From Legionella_A sp963772805 (GTDB lineage Bacteria > Pseudomonadota > Gammaproteobacteria > Legionellales > Legionellaceae), in contig CAVYYU010000005.1 in NCBI GenBank assembly GCA_963772805.1, positions 62,001-126,000 of the forward strand: DNA of 64,000 nt. Reading direction: 5' to 3'. How positions within the stretch are numbered: position 1 is the stretch's first letter; each line of letters opens with the position of its first letter. A program made the translations under genes and the position numbers. The notes under the pieces are model-generated. The model saw nothing but the letters and a program-made list of their open reading frames with translations, was not told where the DNA came from and ran no database searches. This document shows positions 17,580-26,236 of this stretch, piece by piece.

Positions 17580-17929
17580 AAAATATGATGAGATATAAAG
17601 GCTACTATGGTTCCATTGAGTTTGATGCAGATGATCTGCTTTTTTATGGAAAATTAGAGTTTATTCATTCACTAGTTAGTTATGAAGGCGAAACGGCGAA
17701 GCAAATTGATGGCGCTTTCAAAGAGGCTGTTGATGATTATCTTTTAACCTGCAATGAAAGGGAGGTTGAGCCAGAAAAGCCATTTAAAGGTTCGCTCAAT
17801 GTTAGAATTGGTCAAGAGCGGCATGAGAAGGCGGCTCGCCTTGCTAAGGAGCTGGGCTGCTCCAGCTTAAATGATTTTTTCAAACTTGCCCTTGATCATG
17901 AGTTTGAAAGATTGTCCATGTCCGCTTAA
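17576..17929 (+). CDS. hicB: HicB-family antitoxin
   Basis: A 117-residue HicB protein. The N-terminal part-RNase-H-like domain reads YKGYYGSIEFDADDLLFYGK and includes YEGETAKQIDGAFKEAV near residue 40. The C-terminal ribbon-helix-helix/HicB domain reads GSLNVRIGQERHEKAARLAK then SLNDFFKLALDHEF. It should bind and neutralise HicA and repress the operon through the palindromes upstream. GGAAGGG about 6 nt before the ATG gives it a much stronger ribosome site than hicA has, which favours excess antitoxin. It overlaps hicA by 4 bp. Confidence 0.88.
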   Translation: MKNMMRYKGYYGSIEFDADDLLFYGKLEFIHSLVSYEGETAKQIDGAFKEAVDDYLLTCNEREVEPEKPFKGSLNVRIGQERHEKAARLAKELGCSSLNDFFKLALDHEFERLSMSA

Positions 17930-18612
17930 TTAACTTTAAGTGAGTTACTGCAGCATTAATTTCTCACTGAGCGCTTAATTTACTGGTATTTTTAACCAAA
18001 TCAGGCGGTAAAAAATAGTTTGAAAATTTTGTCTACAATAACCCGTGCCAGCACTGAAGAGTTCCTCTTTTGCATATTGTAGGATGTCTTTTTTGTTAGT
18101 CTATTGGAGTTATAGGTAGATAATCTAATTTTTACTGTTGTTAAATTGTCGAAAAAATCATTAGTTTGAGAGGGATAAGATCCCATCCTGCTGATTTTAT
18201 ATAAAATTTGATCTAAATGTTTTGTGTGGTAATAAAAGCATATATTAACATTGGTGGTCAAAAAGAGAGAGATCAAATAATAATGTAAATAAGGTCTGTT
18301 TCTCGATACCTTTTGTGCCGGAAGCTATATTACCACCTGAAAAGACGACATAGTCTAGCTGTCAATCAGCATCCAAAATTGCCCCTCCTGTCAGCGTCGA
18401 AAATATAGTCCGCGTCTTAAAGCCACATGGTTCTGGCGGAGCCATAAGAGACACAAAAACACACTATTTTTTGTTCATTAAATCGATTAATAGACACTGT
18501 TGTCCATTAAGTGTTTAAAAGCGAATTTATAGACGCTGTAACATTGATAATTTCACATATCTACTAGTTTATAAATTATGAGACAAAGCGATGACAGATG
18601 ACAATGTTAAAA
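17930..18612. other. Gene-poor region after hicB
   Basis: In 683 bp I find no supported gene. A 91-codon minus-strand frame (18001-18276) begins with TTG and has no ribosome site. At 18360-18411 two imperfect repeats (TCAGCATCCAAAATTGCCCC and TCAGCGTCGAAAATATAGTC) resemble the repeated ends of IS21-family elements, so an IS remnant is possible. The rest shows nothing I recognise. Confidence 0.4.
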
Positions 18613-20091
18613 TCATGGGGAATTAGTATTTATATGTTCCGAAGGCGTTATGGGATAGATGGATTCTTGTATCATACGAACGAAGAGCCGAAGACCACTT
18701 ATCAGCATGAATATATTAAGTAAACTTGTTACAAAATTGGATAGTAATTGTAAAAATGAATGTGGTTCTATTCTCCGTGGTTTAAGAATAGGAAAAGATG
18801 TTTTTATTTCATGTAATAACGCTTGCTGTTTTTTGTGTCTGCCCACTTGTTCATCATAAGTGATCTCATCCTGGTTCCCTAACATAACAGCCCTATCATA
18901 TCCAACTTGTTTTTCATGGGGGCAGGTAGATTTTTTATATTTAAAGAAAGGCATACATTGGGAGTTTGATTTGGATAATAGAGCATCAATTTTTAAATCT
19001 ATGGTAGGATAAGGGCTACGACTTCCGACTTTTCCATGCTTTATGGCGGTATTTAATTTTTCTCTCGTTTTATAGTGATGGATTTGGTAAGGGGGAATGA
19101 TTGTAGGTATCGCGAATCCAGAACAATTAACGCCATTATTTGGTTCAAACCATGAAATAGCCAGATTATTGTATTCACTAGACTCAGTTATTAATTTAAG
19201 ATTTTTGTTGCGATTTGTATGTTTCGGGTCAAATGAATACCCCGAAAAATGCATCATAGATGTTGTGCTGTCGGTTAATAAATTTGATCCATTGTAGATC
19301 TGTTGAAAACATGAATAAAAATCAGCAAATCGATGATCAAAATATGTAAGCGTGTGACGCTTATTGATAAACCCGATATGGGTTTGCTCTGCATAGAAAA
19401 TCTCATTTTCATCCAAAGCATCAATTATAGATGGCATAGATACTTGGTTCAAAAAAATAAGCTCTTTAAACGTGGCACTATGTCTGCTTAATGATTTTTT
19501 TGCATAATGAGTCATATAAGGAATGCCAACATAGAAAGATAGCTCGTTGGTATTAATTTGGTCAGAAAAATATTCAAGAACACCACTTTTCTGAACGCCG
19601 CTGTAAGCCGCATCATCCAACATTAATATATGAGTTAACGTTGGATGAGCCTTTCGATATGTTGCTAGTTGTTCATAAGTTAATATGGCTTCAGGTTCCT
19701 TTAACCCACAATATTCTAAAGCTAACCCAATGATCCATTGATCACTGCACCCACGCGCTAATTTTTCTGGTCTCAATTCACCCACTATCAACACATAGGG
19801 GCTGTTATTTACTTGTTGGTGAAAACCATTAATCGTTTGTTGTAATTGTTTTAAGAAATCCTCAAAACTAATATATTGAAGATTTGCTGCTATTTTATGT
19901 GCTATTTTTCTGGTCATGGGTGTGGACTGGCTTTCCACCCAATCATTTAAGTGCTCAAGGTTTGGCGCTCCGCGAAATAAGGGTAACTGAGTTGGGAATT
20001 TAATGCCTAGATTACTAGCCATTTCCATTACATTTTCGGAAAATTCAGGCATAAACTTATCTTTCAGAAAGAATTTTGAACATTGTAGCAT
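18613..20091 (-). CDS. Orphan protein with phosphoribosyltransferase-like motif and C-terminal membrane segment
   Basis: About 490 residues. A segment near residues 100-190 reads like the core of a type I phosphoribosyltransferase: YVLIVGELRPEKLARG, then HILMLDDAAYSGVQKSG, where DDAAYSG resembles the PRPP loop (acidic pair, small residues, S/T-G). The middle and end match no family known to me. One hydrophobic helix lies near the C-terminus (LSNFVTSLLNIFMLISGL). The start is uncertain: ATG 20091 and ATG 20052 are both plausible, and a TTG at 20148 is possible; none has a good ribosome site. Enzymatic function is unproven and the motif could be coincidental. Confidence 0.6.
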   Translation of the reverse strand: MLQCSKFFLKDKFMPEFSENVMEMASNLGIKFPTQLPLFRGAPNLEHLNDWVESQSTPMTRKIAHKIAANLQYISFEDFLKQLQQTINGFHQQVNNSPYVLIVGELRPEKLARGCSDQWIIGLALEYCGLKEPEAILTYEQLATYRKAHPTLTHILMLDDAAYSGVQKSGVLEYFSDQINTNELSFYVGIPYMTHYAKKSLSRHSATFKELIFLNQVSMPSIIDALDENEIFYAEQTHIGFINKRHTLTYFDHRFADFYSCFQQIYNGSNLLTDSTTSMMHFSGYSFDPKHTNRNKNLKLITESSEYNNLAISWFEPNNGVNCSGFAIPTIIPPYQIHHYKTREKLNTAIKHGKVGSRSPYPTIDLKIDALLSKSNSQCMPFFKYKKSTCPHEKQVGYDRAVMLGNQDEITYDEQVGRHKKQQALLHEIKTSFPILKPRRIEPHSFLQLLSNFVTSLLNIFMLISGLRLFVRMIQESIYPITPSEHINTNSP

Positions 20092-20388
20092 AAAATATGT
20101 CTTTTTGAACTTGGTTTTAAGATTGCCTGTAGGACCCCATGGGTACAAGCTATTGGTGTAGACAGGGCTATGTGCTATTCGTCAAGATTTACATGATTCA
20201 TGAAAAGCTGCGTCTTATGTCCCAAAACCACATAATTTCAAGAAGTATCGAATATTCCAAACATGGAACGTGTTAGACACTCTCTAATGTGGCCCCATAA
20301 TACTGAGATTGCTTGGCTCACAAATATCTGATTTTTCATCCTGCCCATCTCCCCAGGGTCCGATTGTTGGCCGGGCTAGGGTATGATC

Positions 20389-20943
20389 TTATCTACGCAT
20401 AGGCGGCGCTATTAGCGTCACCAATTCTATCATCACTATTTCATCGCCATTACCCAGCCACACCTGACCATCCTGTATGGTGAGATTAAGTTGCATTTTG
20501 CGCTGTGCCATTTTAGCGATGGCACGGGTAGTTTCTATAGGCAGGTTGATCACAGTTAGATTTTTGAGCCGTTCAAACTGAACACTATTTTGTGTGAACC
20601 ACGTGTCAACAACTCGCCCGCCATAGCAATAGACAACCACCTGATTGGCTCGTCCGCACGCTTTTCGGATTAATTTTTCGTCAGGCATGCCAACGTCTAT
20701 CCACATCTCAATCACGCTACTTAGATCCTTCTGCCACAAATCGGCTTCGTCATTGTTTGTCATCCCCTGGCCGAACTCCAGGTATTCGTGAGCGTGCAAG
20801 CCAAAGGCCAGCAAGCGGATCATCAACCGCTCATCCGTTTCTGAAGGATGTTGCGCAATGGTCAGCGCGTGCTCATGGTAATAGTGACGTTCCATGTCCG
20901 CAATTTGAAGATTGGCTTTGAATATAGTTGAATTGATGGCCAC
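20389..20943 (-). CDS. yaeQ: YaeQ family protein
   Basis: A 184-residue member of the YaeQ family, with a PD-(D/E)XK-nuclease-like fold. The family signature is clear: STIFKANLQIADMERHYY at the start, QHPSETDERLMIRLLAFGL near residue 31, and MWIDVGMPDEKLIRKACGRA near residue 80. Length equals that of the E. coli protein (about 180). YaeQ has been linked to transcription-elongation suppression of RfaH loss, but its molecular role is unclear. The start is GTG at 20943 with AAGGA 9 nt upstream. Confidence 0.92.
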   Translation of the reverse strand: MAINSTIFKANLQIADMERHYYHEHALTIAQHPSETDERLMIRLLAFGLHAHEYLEFGQGMTNNDEADLWQKDLSSVIEMWIDVGMPDEKLIRKACGRANQVVVYCYGGRVVDTWFTQNSVQFERLKNLTVINLPIETTRAIAKMAQRKMQLNLTIQDGQVWLGNGDEIVMIELVTLIAPPMRR

Positions 20944-21080
20944 TAGTTATTTTCCTTCGTATGTGAGGCTAGTCTGGGTTCCTGATTAAGGCCTGAGGCT
21001 ATAGGCCTTAGGGGAATATTACAATGGTTATTGCGAACCTGACCCTTATTAACATTAAGAGTTAATTATAAAAGTGAACA

Positions 21081-21254
21081 GGTGCATCAAAAACACATGT
21101 TTTTGGTGCACTTTCTGAATTTGAACGTAATTTAATTAAAGAACGAACCCGTGCGGGGCTTGAAGCAGCTAGAATTAGAGGTCGACAGGGTGGCAGACCT
21201 GAAAAGCTTAGTGATGAGTAAAAGGAATTGGTGAAAACACTTTATGCTGATTAA
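21081..21254 (+). pseudogene. Remnant of Tn3-type serine resolvase/invertase
   Basis: The frame reading FGALSEFERNLIKERTRAGL from 21102, followed by AARIRGRQGGRPEKLSDE, is the end of the catalytic domain and hinge of a serine resolvase or invertase. It ends at a TAA (21219-21221); the same frame continues with KELVKTLYAD before another TAA (21252). The catalytic Ser region, most of the N-terminus and the helix-turn-helix are gone. It marks a former mobile element between yaeQ and the glycosyltransferase gene. Confidence 0.75.
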
Positions 21255-21340
21255 CATGGACACCAGCGAAATTCCTTTTTGAAGAGCAAGATCAAGTCAT
21301 GGATTTAGGATGTTTTGATAGGCAATTTACTGTCGCACTC

Positions 21341-21505
21341 GTGCCGTTTCCGTTGATATGTAAGCTTGTATAATATTATTATTTATTCGTACCGTAGGTT
21401 GGCGCTGAGCGGTAGCGAAGCCCAACAATTGTGGCACGGGAAGCTTTCTTGTTGGGCTTCGCTACCGCTCAGCACCAACCTGTCAAAATTAAATGAAAAC
21501 GGTAC
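21341..21505. repeat. MITE-like palindromic repeat, copy A
   Basis: A roughly 165-bp element. The core is a long hairpin: GTAGGTTGGCGCTGAGCGGT (21394-21413) followed by AGCGAAGCCCAACA, and the inverse GTTGGGCTTCGCTACCGCTC then AGCACCAACC (21452-21481). The outer ends are inverted too: GTGCCGTTTCC at 21341 and the inverse of GTACCGTTTTC ending at 21505. It touches the stop codon of the glycosyltransferase gene. No protein is encoded, so it would be a non-autonomous element. Confidence 0.75.
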
Positions 21506-22863
21506 TAGTTAGTGGCTGTTAATAAATAATGCAAAATAGCGAAGATGGTCACTAGCACACTAAATAAAAAAATTGCGAGAGGAGCAACTATTAAGATTCT
21601 GTTGTTTTGATCTATGACCAGCTCATTTTCCTGATAAGATTTGGTGTTGCTCGCAAGATAGGTTAGTAGCAATAAACCATAAAAATGAATGGAGTAAATA
21701 CCTAATTTTTCAGTTAGAGAACTCATTTTCATGGCCATTGAGTACGCCATAGGGAAATTGAGAAAAAAAAGGCATGTAATCCAGGCTATCATGGCTTGAG
21801 TGGGGCGTGTCTTTTCCTGAATAGCTGCCAACCAGGTTAACGATAGCGGTAAAACCAAGAGGGTGAAATAATACAGCCAGCCAAAAGGGCTCATCAGTAA
21901 CATCATGACCAAGGTTAGGCTAAATGCCTGATGATTTTTATCGCTGAGCTTGCGGACTCTAAGCCAGTACCAAAGAAAGGCGAGACCGAACAAAATTAAG
22001 TAAGTCAATTTAACGGCAAATAAACTCTGGTCTCGATTGGTAGGATTGACGAACAGTCGGAAAATGAAACCATAAAAAGAGGCATTCCAATTGTCGCCAT
22101 ACCATAAAACACGGGGGAGCATTGATAAATAATCCAGGTAGACAGCTGTGCCATGGATGTATAAAGGGATTAGCCATAGCAAAGAAAACACCGACAGCAT
22201 TATGAAGAATAGTTGGTAGCGTCGCTGTGCCAAGGCATAGATGAAAAATAGTCCGGGAAACAATTTGATTGCAATGATCGCCCCCCACATGATTCCGGCA
22301 AACAGGTCATTTTTTTTTCGATAAAAATGATAACCATACATCACTAAAAACAATAGAATTGAGCCTAGCTGCCCGATTGCAGTATTCATCAGTACCGCAT
22401 AGAGGGATAAATAGGCAAAGTATAAAATCAAGCCGTTTTTTTTCATAAAAGAAGGCGAAAATGCACACTTGAACGCAATTCTCGCGCCAGCTAAACCCAA
22501 GATAAAGGATAATGCTGACCAAACTAAAACGGCCGTGTCATAATTCATTTTGGCAAATGGAGTAGACAACCAGAGCGTGAAAGGTGGGTTTAGGTTAACA
22601 GGGAGTTTTTTTACTGTTTTCAGGTAGGTTGTTTGCAGTACGACATAAGGATTTTTTTCTGCTGTAAGTGCCTGGCTTGCGGAATACAGTGATGAAAAAT
22701 CAAGTCGGATTTGTTGTGTCAAAATGAAATTAAACAGCGATCCATAAACTACAAGCAGTGTTAGTGCCAGCACGGACGCCCATTTTATGCACACCAGTGA
22801 TTTTTCATCTTTGTGGGCAGTCAGTGTTGTTTGCAAATTATACATACCTATTGTCTGTAGCAT
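21505..22863 (-). CDS. GT87-type (DUF2029) integral membrane glycosyltransferase
   Basis: A 452-residue polytopic protein with about ten hydrophobic helices. The N-terminal signature after the first helix fits family GT87/DUF2029: DFSSLYSASQALTAEKNPY (about 55-73), with the presumed catalytic Asp, then LNPPFTLWLSTPFAKMNYD (about 89-108). Members use polyprenyl-phosphate sugars such as PPM to extend glycans outside the inner membrane; donor and acceptor here are unknown. The ATG at 22863 lacks a clear ribosome site and an ATG six codons later is also possible. The stop codon abuts the MITE copy. Confidence 0.82.
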   Translation of the reverse strand: MLQTIGMYNLQTTLTAHKDEKSLVCIKWASVLALTLLVVYGSLFNFILTQQIRLDFSSLYSASQALTAEKNPYVVLQTTYLKTVKKLPVNLNPPFTLWLSTPFAKMNYDTAVLVWSALSFILGLAGARIAFKCAFSPSFMKKNGLILYFAYLSLYAVLMNTAIGQLGSILLFLVMYGYHFYRKKNDLFAGIMWGAIIAIKLFPGLFFIYALAQRRYQLFFIMLSVFSLLWLIPLYIHGTAVYLDYLSMLPRVLWYGDNWNASFYGFIFRLFVNPTNRDQSLFAVKLTYLILFGLAFLWYWLRVRKLSDKNHQAFSLTLVMMLLMSPFGWLYYFTLLVLPLSLTWLAAIQEKTRPTQAMIAWITCLFFLNFPMAYSMAMKMSSLTEKLGIYSIHFYGLLLLTYLASNTKSYQENELVIDQNNRILIVAPLAIFLFSVLVTIFAILHYLLTATN

Positions 22864-23026
22864 GAGAAATTATCTAGATCATGCCAGAAATAGTTTCCTT
22901 TAAAAACAATTAAATATAGCCATTAATTAATGGCTTAACTCGGGCGAGAGCTGAGATGTGACGGACAGAATCAGTGAGCTAGCAAGCTGAGCCAATAAGG
23001 GGGTGGATTGGCGACTGATCCGCTGT

Positions 23027-23809
23027 CTAATGTGCCAATTGCATGTAGGATTGAGCCCAAGCTTGCAGCAGTAAACAAAAGGTGATGACTCCAGCCCCGA
23101 ATGTAAACCAGTAATAACTCATTACTCCAGCCGTTGGTAGCTCTTCGCGAAATACATTCAACAGGACGGAGCCAGCCAAAAAAGCAACCATAAAAGCCAC
23201 AACGACAACATTGGCGGGGTCAAATAATATGGAGAATAGCCAGCCCGTAAAAAGCGATATGATCAAAATCACACGGCCTGTATGATTAAATTTCAATTTG
23301 TAAAGTCGGGAAAATTTGCGGTCAGTGAGGATAAAATGCAATGCCATCGAAAAGGTAAATAGCGCCGTTGCGATGATGCTGACTTGTGCCCGCAATGACA
23401 TTGTGTAGGTTATTAAAAAGTTGTAAAGACAAAACATCGATAAATGTAGCACATACACAAATCGCTGTTTATGCGCGAGCAATTTTGAGCGCTCTGCCAT
23501 GATTTCCAAGCCGTAATAAATTATAAATCCAGACAGTGCGACGATGTAAATCATCAATTCAGAGAACGGCGTGAGCCAATCACGTGTGATTAAAAATTCG
23601 CCCATGGGTTCGTTGTATTCAACCAAGTTGGGCAGCATGTGTAAAAAAACATACGCAACGGCGGTGCCGCCAGCAAAGGAGACGAACGTTTTGCCGTTGT
23701 CGGGAAGATGGTTGGCAAACCATGGACTGCAGTAATGAAATAACATCAGGATAAACGTTGCACTAAAGGCTACAAATAAGTGAGTTTTAGTTATCCAAAT
23801 CACAAACAA
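23027..23809 (-). CDS. ZIP-like integral membrane protein
   Basis: 260 residues with about eight hydrophobic helices. Segments such as SFAGGTAVAYVFLHMLPNL (about 44-62) and AFMVAFLAGSVLLNVFREEL (about 207-226) resemble the pore helices of ZIP metal transporters, in which a His/Pro pair (HxxPE) is conserved; here HMLPN lacks the Glu. A role in divalent-metal transport is possible but the binding residues are incomplete. No operon partner is close: the next gene on this strand starts 163 bp downstream. Confidence 0.6.
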   Translation of the reverse strand: MFVIWITKTHLFVAFSATFILMLFHYCSPWFANHLPDNGKTFVSFAGGTAVAYVFLHMLPNLVEYNEPMGEFLITRDWLTPFSELMIYIVALSGFIIYYGLEIMAERSKLLAHKQRFVYVLHLSMFCLYNFLITYTMSLRAQVSIIATALFTFSMALHFILTDRKFSRLYKLKFNHTGRVILIISLFTGWLFSILFDPANVVVVAFMVAFLAGSVLLNVFREELPTAGVMSYYWFTFGAGVITFCLLLQAWAQSYMQLAH

Positions 23810-23957
23810 TCTCCTTGCTATTTGTAGTTATCCATACCATTCGTGCTTGAGGATCACCTGATTCATTGTATACTACACTATTATTTGCTTATTATTGATT
23901 AATCAGGGAAAAGGATAATTAAGTTAAGGATAATGTAACGTATTTCAATAATCCCTA

Positions 23958-24137
23958 GTATCGTTTCCATTTGATTTTTGCGTGTTATATTGTACAAAAT
24001 GATCGTTATTCGTACTGTAGGTTGGCGCTGAGTACTGCGAGGCCCAACAATTGGGGCACGAGAAGTTCACCTGTTGGGCTTCGCTACCACTCAGCACCAA
24101 CCTACATCAACCTGTCAAAACCAATTGGAAACGTTGC
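23958..24137. repeat. MITE-like palindromic repeat, copy B (longest)
   Basis: A roughly 180-bp copy with both outer ends preserved: GTATCGTTTCCATTTGATTT at 23958 and the inverse of GCAACGTTTCCAATTGGTTT ending at 24137. The inner hairpin has GTAGGTTGGCGCTGAG at 24017-24032 and CTCAGCACCAACCTAC at 24090-24105. CTAG lies just outside both ends. It is located between the ZIP-like and the BON-lipoprotein genes. Confidence 0.75.
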
Positions 24138-24257
24138 TAGTAGTGCACAGTAGCTGTTGATAACGATCAACAGCTACTAATAATCCACGCCCTCGTGGTT
24201 ATTTGAGTGTCGTTTGAACTCAAAATTAGAGGGCATAACGATACTCGAGGAGAAATT

Positions 24258-24566
24258 ATGCGAAGTTACTGTCGAATTATGGCGTTGGCTATATGTTTTA
24301 TGTTTTTGGCAAGCTGTCAAACAAATAATGGCGGAATGATGTTTCAGACACAGCCTAACGACCTGTCGTTGACGGCGGCGGTCAGTGCGACGCTAAAGAC
24401 CAATCGAGATCTTGCTCCATACAATCTTCATGTTGAAACTGCAAACGGTACAGTCTTCCTCAGCGGTTATGTCAAAACCATTCGTCAAAGTGATACAGCT
24501 GGTGATTTGGCAGGAAAAGTAGCTGGCGTTAAAACTGTAGAAAATAATATTATCGTCCGTAAATAG
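24258..24566 (+). CDS. BON-domain lipoprotein
   Basis: A 102-residue precursor. The N-terminal signal MRSYCRIMALAICFMFLASC ends in a lipobox (LASC), so it should be lipidated on the Cys near residue 20. The mature part is a single BON domain: LSLTAAVSATLKTNRDLAPY, then GTVFLSGYVKT and GVKTVENNIIV. BON domains bind phospholipid or act as envelope stress modules (OsmY, DolP). ATG 24258 is chosen because GAGGAG lies 6 nt upstream; an earlier in-frame ATG has no such site. Confidence 0.85.
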   Translation: MRSYCRIMALAICFMFLASCQTNNGGMMFQTQPNDLSLTAAVSATLKTNRDLAPYNLHVETANGTVFLSGYVKTIRQSDTAGDLAGKVAGVKTVENNIIVRK

Positions 24567-24642
24567 TCGATGGACGCATTTTTTGCCTGGTGTATGTTCT
24601 CATCAGGCAAGATGTTCAATGCAGCCTTAAAATAACCAACTT

Positions 24643-24705
24643 TGGAGGCGCGCCATGGTAAAATTCATTCTTATCGAAACAAGCACAATGGGATTCAATT
24701 TATAA
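24643..24705 (+). promoter_or_regulatory. Leader ORF translationally coupled to the dctA-like gene
   Basis: The best ribosome site here, GGAGG at 24643-24647, does not serve the transporter directly. Seven nt later ATG 24655 opens a 16-codon frame, MVKFILIETSTMGFNL, whose TAA (24703-24705) overlaps the transporter ATG (24705) by one base. Translation of the transporter therefore probably depends on ribosomes terminating on the leader. This is read directly from the sequence; the coupling is an inference. Confidence 0.55.
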
Positions 24706-26000
24706 TGGCATTTTTAAAAAAATTGTACGTGCAAGTATTATTGGGAATTTGCATCGGTGTAGTTTGGGGCATTTTATTTCCTGACAGTGCTGTTGTCTTC
24801 AAGCCGCTTTCTGATGTATTTATTAAATTAGTAAAAATGCTTATTGCCCCCGTTATTTTTCTGACTTTGGTGTCAGGGATCGCGGCGATGCATGATATGA
24901 AAGCAGTTGGCAGAATAGGAGGAACGGCGCTTTGCTATTTTATGCTCACCACGACGTTTGCACTGTCTCTGGGCCTGCTTGCCGCTAATATATTTCAGCC
25001 TGGGGCCGGGCTGAACATTAATCCAGCGACGTTAGATATCAGTGCGGCTAAAAGTTATATTAATGGGACGCATATAGCGACAAATATCAGCGATTATTGT
25101 TTGAATATTATTCCAAATACGTTCTTTAGTGCTTTTGTTGATGGGGAGATTTTGCAGGTTTTACTTATTGCTATTTTATTCTCTGCAGGGATGATGTTGC
25201 TTGGCGAGAAGGCAAGACCCATCCTGAATGGTCTTCAGTTGTTATCACGGGTTTTTTTCAACATTATACATTTGGTGATGCACTTGGCGCCTGTGGCAGC
25301 GTTCGCCGCCATGGCGTTTAGCGTAGGAAAATACGGCACCGCTTCATTGTTGAATATGCTGGGTTTGTTGGTTGTGTTTTACGCTACCTGCATTTTGTTC
25401 GTCGTGCTTGTTCTTGGCGTTATTTTATGGGCGTATTGCCGGGTCAGTATCTGGCAACTGTTAAGTTACATTAAAACTGAAATATTTATTGTGCTGGGAA
25501 CGTCCTCCTCTGAAACGGTGTTGCCTAATTTAATGGAAAAACTGGAGCAAATTGGTTGTGAGGAGTCGATAGTTGGCTTGGTATTGCCTGTGGGGTATTC
25601 ATTTAATCTAGCGGGGACTGCAATTTATCTGACGCTCGCGGCGTTATTTATCGCCCAGGCGACAAATATTGATTTAACATTATGGCAACAGCTTTCGTTG
25701 CTTGCGGTGATGATCATCAGTTCAAAGGGAGCTGCAGGAGTAAGCGGCAGTGGATTTGTGGTGCTGGCGAGTTCGTTAGCAGCAACAGGCCATATACCGG
25801 TTGCCGGTATTATTCTGATATTAGGTATCGACCGGTTTATGTCGGACGGACGAGCCGTTACTAATATGATAGGTAATGCTATTGCCACGATTATTATTTC
25901 CACCTGGCACAAGTCATTTGATTTTGAGAAAGCGCGCGTAATTATGCAAGCAAATGAGTCGAGTGAGGTAGTTTCTGTTGATGAGACAGAAACTGTGTAA
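24705..26000 (+). CDS. Dicarboxylate/amino-acid:cation symporter (DctA/GltP family)
   Basis: A 431-residue DAACS-family secondary transporter moving dicarboxylates or acidic amino acids into the cell with H+ or Na+. Seen: the start AFLKKLYVQVLLGICIGVVW, PDSAVVFKPLSDVFIKLVKM, the re-entrant Ser-rich loop LGTSSSETVLPNL near residue 264, SFNLAGTAIYLTLA (the family's NMDGT region, here NLAGT), GVSGSGFVVLASSLA, and DRFMSDGRAVTNMIGNAIA near the end. The NMDGT variant makes substrate and ion uncertain. The start overlaps the stop of a short leader frame. MITE copy C lies about 80 bp downstream. Confidence 0.9.
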   Translation: MAFLKKLYVQVLLGICIGVVWGILFPDSAVVFKPLSDVFIKLVKMLIAPVIFLTLVSGIAAMHDMKAVGRIGGTALCYFMLTTTFALSLGLLAANIFQPGAGLNINPATLDISAAKSYINGTHIATNISDYCLNIIPNTFFSAFVDGEILQVLLIAILFSAGMMLLGEKARPILNGLQLLSRVFFNIIHLVMHLAPVAAFAAMAFSVGKYGTASLLNMLGLLVVFYATCILFVVLVLGVILWAYCRVSIWQLLSYIKTEIFIVLGTSSSETVLPNLMEKLEQIGCEESIVGLVLPVGYSFNLAGTAIYLTLAALFIAQATNIDLTLWQQLSLLAVMIISSKGAAGVSGSGFVVLASSLAATGHIPVAGIILILGIDRFMSDGRAVTNMIGNAIATIIISTWHKSFDFEKARVIMQANESSEVVSVDETETV

Positions 26001-26080
26001 GTTAGAGCACGAGGAAGGAAAGACGGCGTTAATCATAACCAATTGATCTATCACGTGCGGTGGCTTATAGAGCAATAACG

Positions 26081-26224
26081 TGATCATTATTTATTCGTAA
26101 CGTAGGTTGGTGCTGAGCGCAGCGAAGCCCAACAATTGCGGCACGGCAGGACCTGTTGTTGGGCTTCGCTGCGCTCAGCACCAACCACCTACACCAAGCC
26201 GTCAAAACCAAATGGGAATGGTAT
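26081..26224. repeat. MITE-like palindromic repeat, copy C
   Basis: The inner hairpin is GTAGGTTGGTGCTGAGC then GCAGCGAAGCCCAACA, with the inverse TTGGGCTTCGCTGCGCTCAG then CACCAACC. The right outer end is present (GTCAAAACCAAATGGGAATG then GTAT), but the left outer end is missing. It sits between the convergent dctA-like and 5'-nucleotidase genes and could act as a bidirectional terminator. Confidence 0.7.
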
Positions 26225-26236
26225 TAATACAGCGCT

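Noticed and set aside
18001..18276. Minus-strand 91-codon frame after hicB
   Set aside because: It has a TTG start without ribosome site, no family resemblance, and an AT-rich background where such frames arise by chance.
26081..26224. Possible structured regulatory RNA at the palindrome between dctA-like and nucleotidase genes
   Set aside because: The same palindrome occurs at three other unrelated places, so a repeat element explains it better than a gene-specific RNA.
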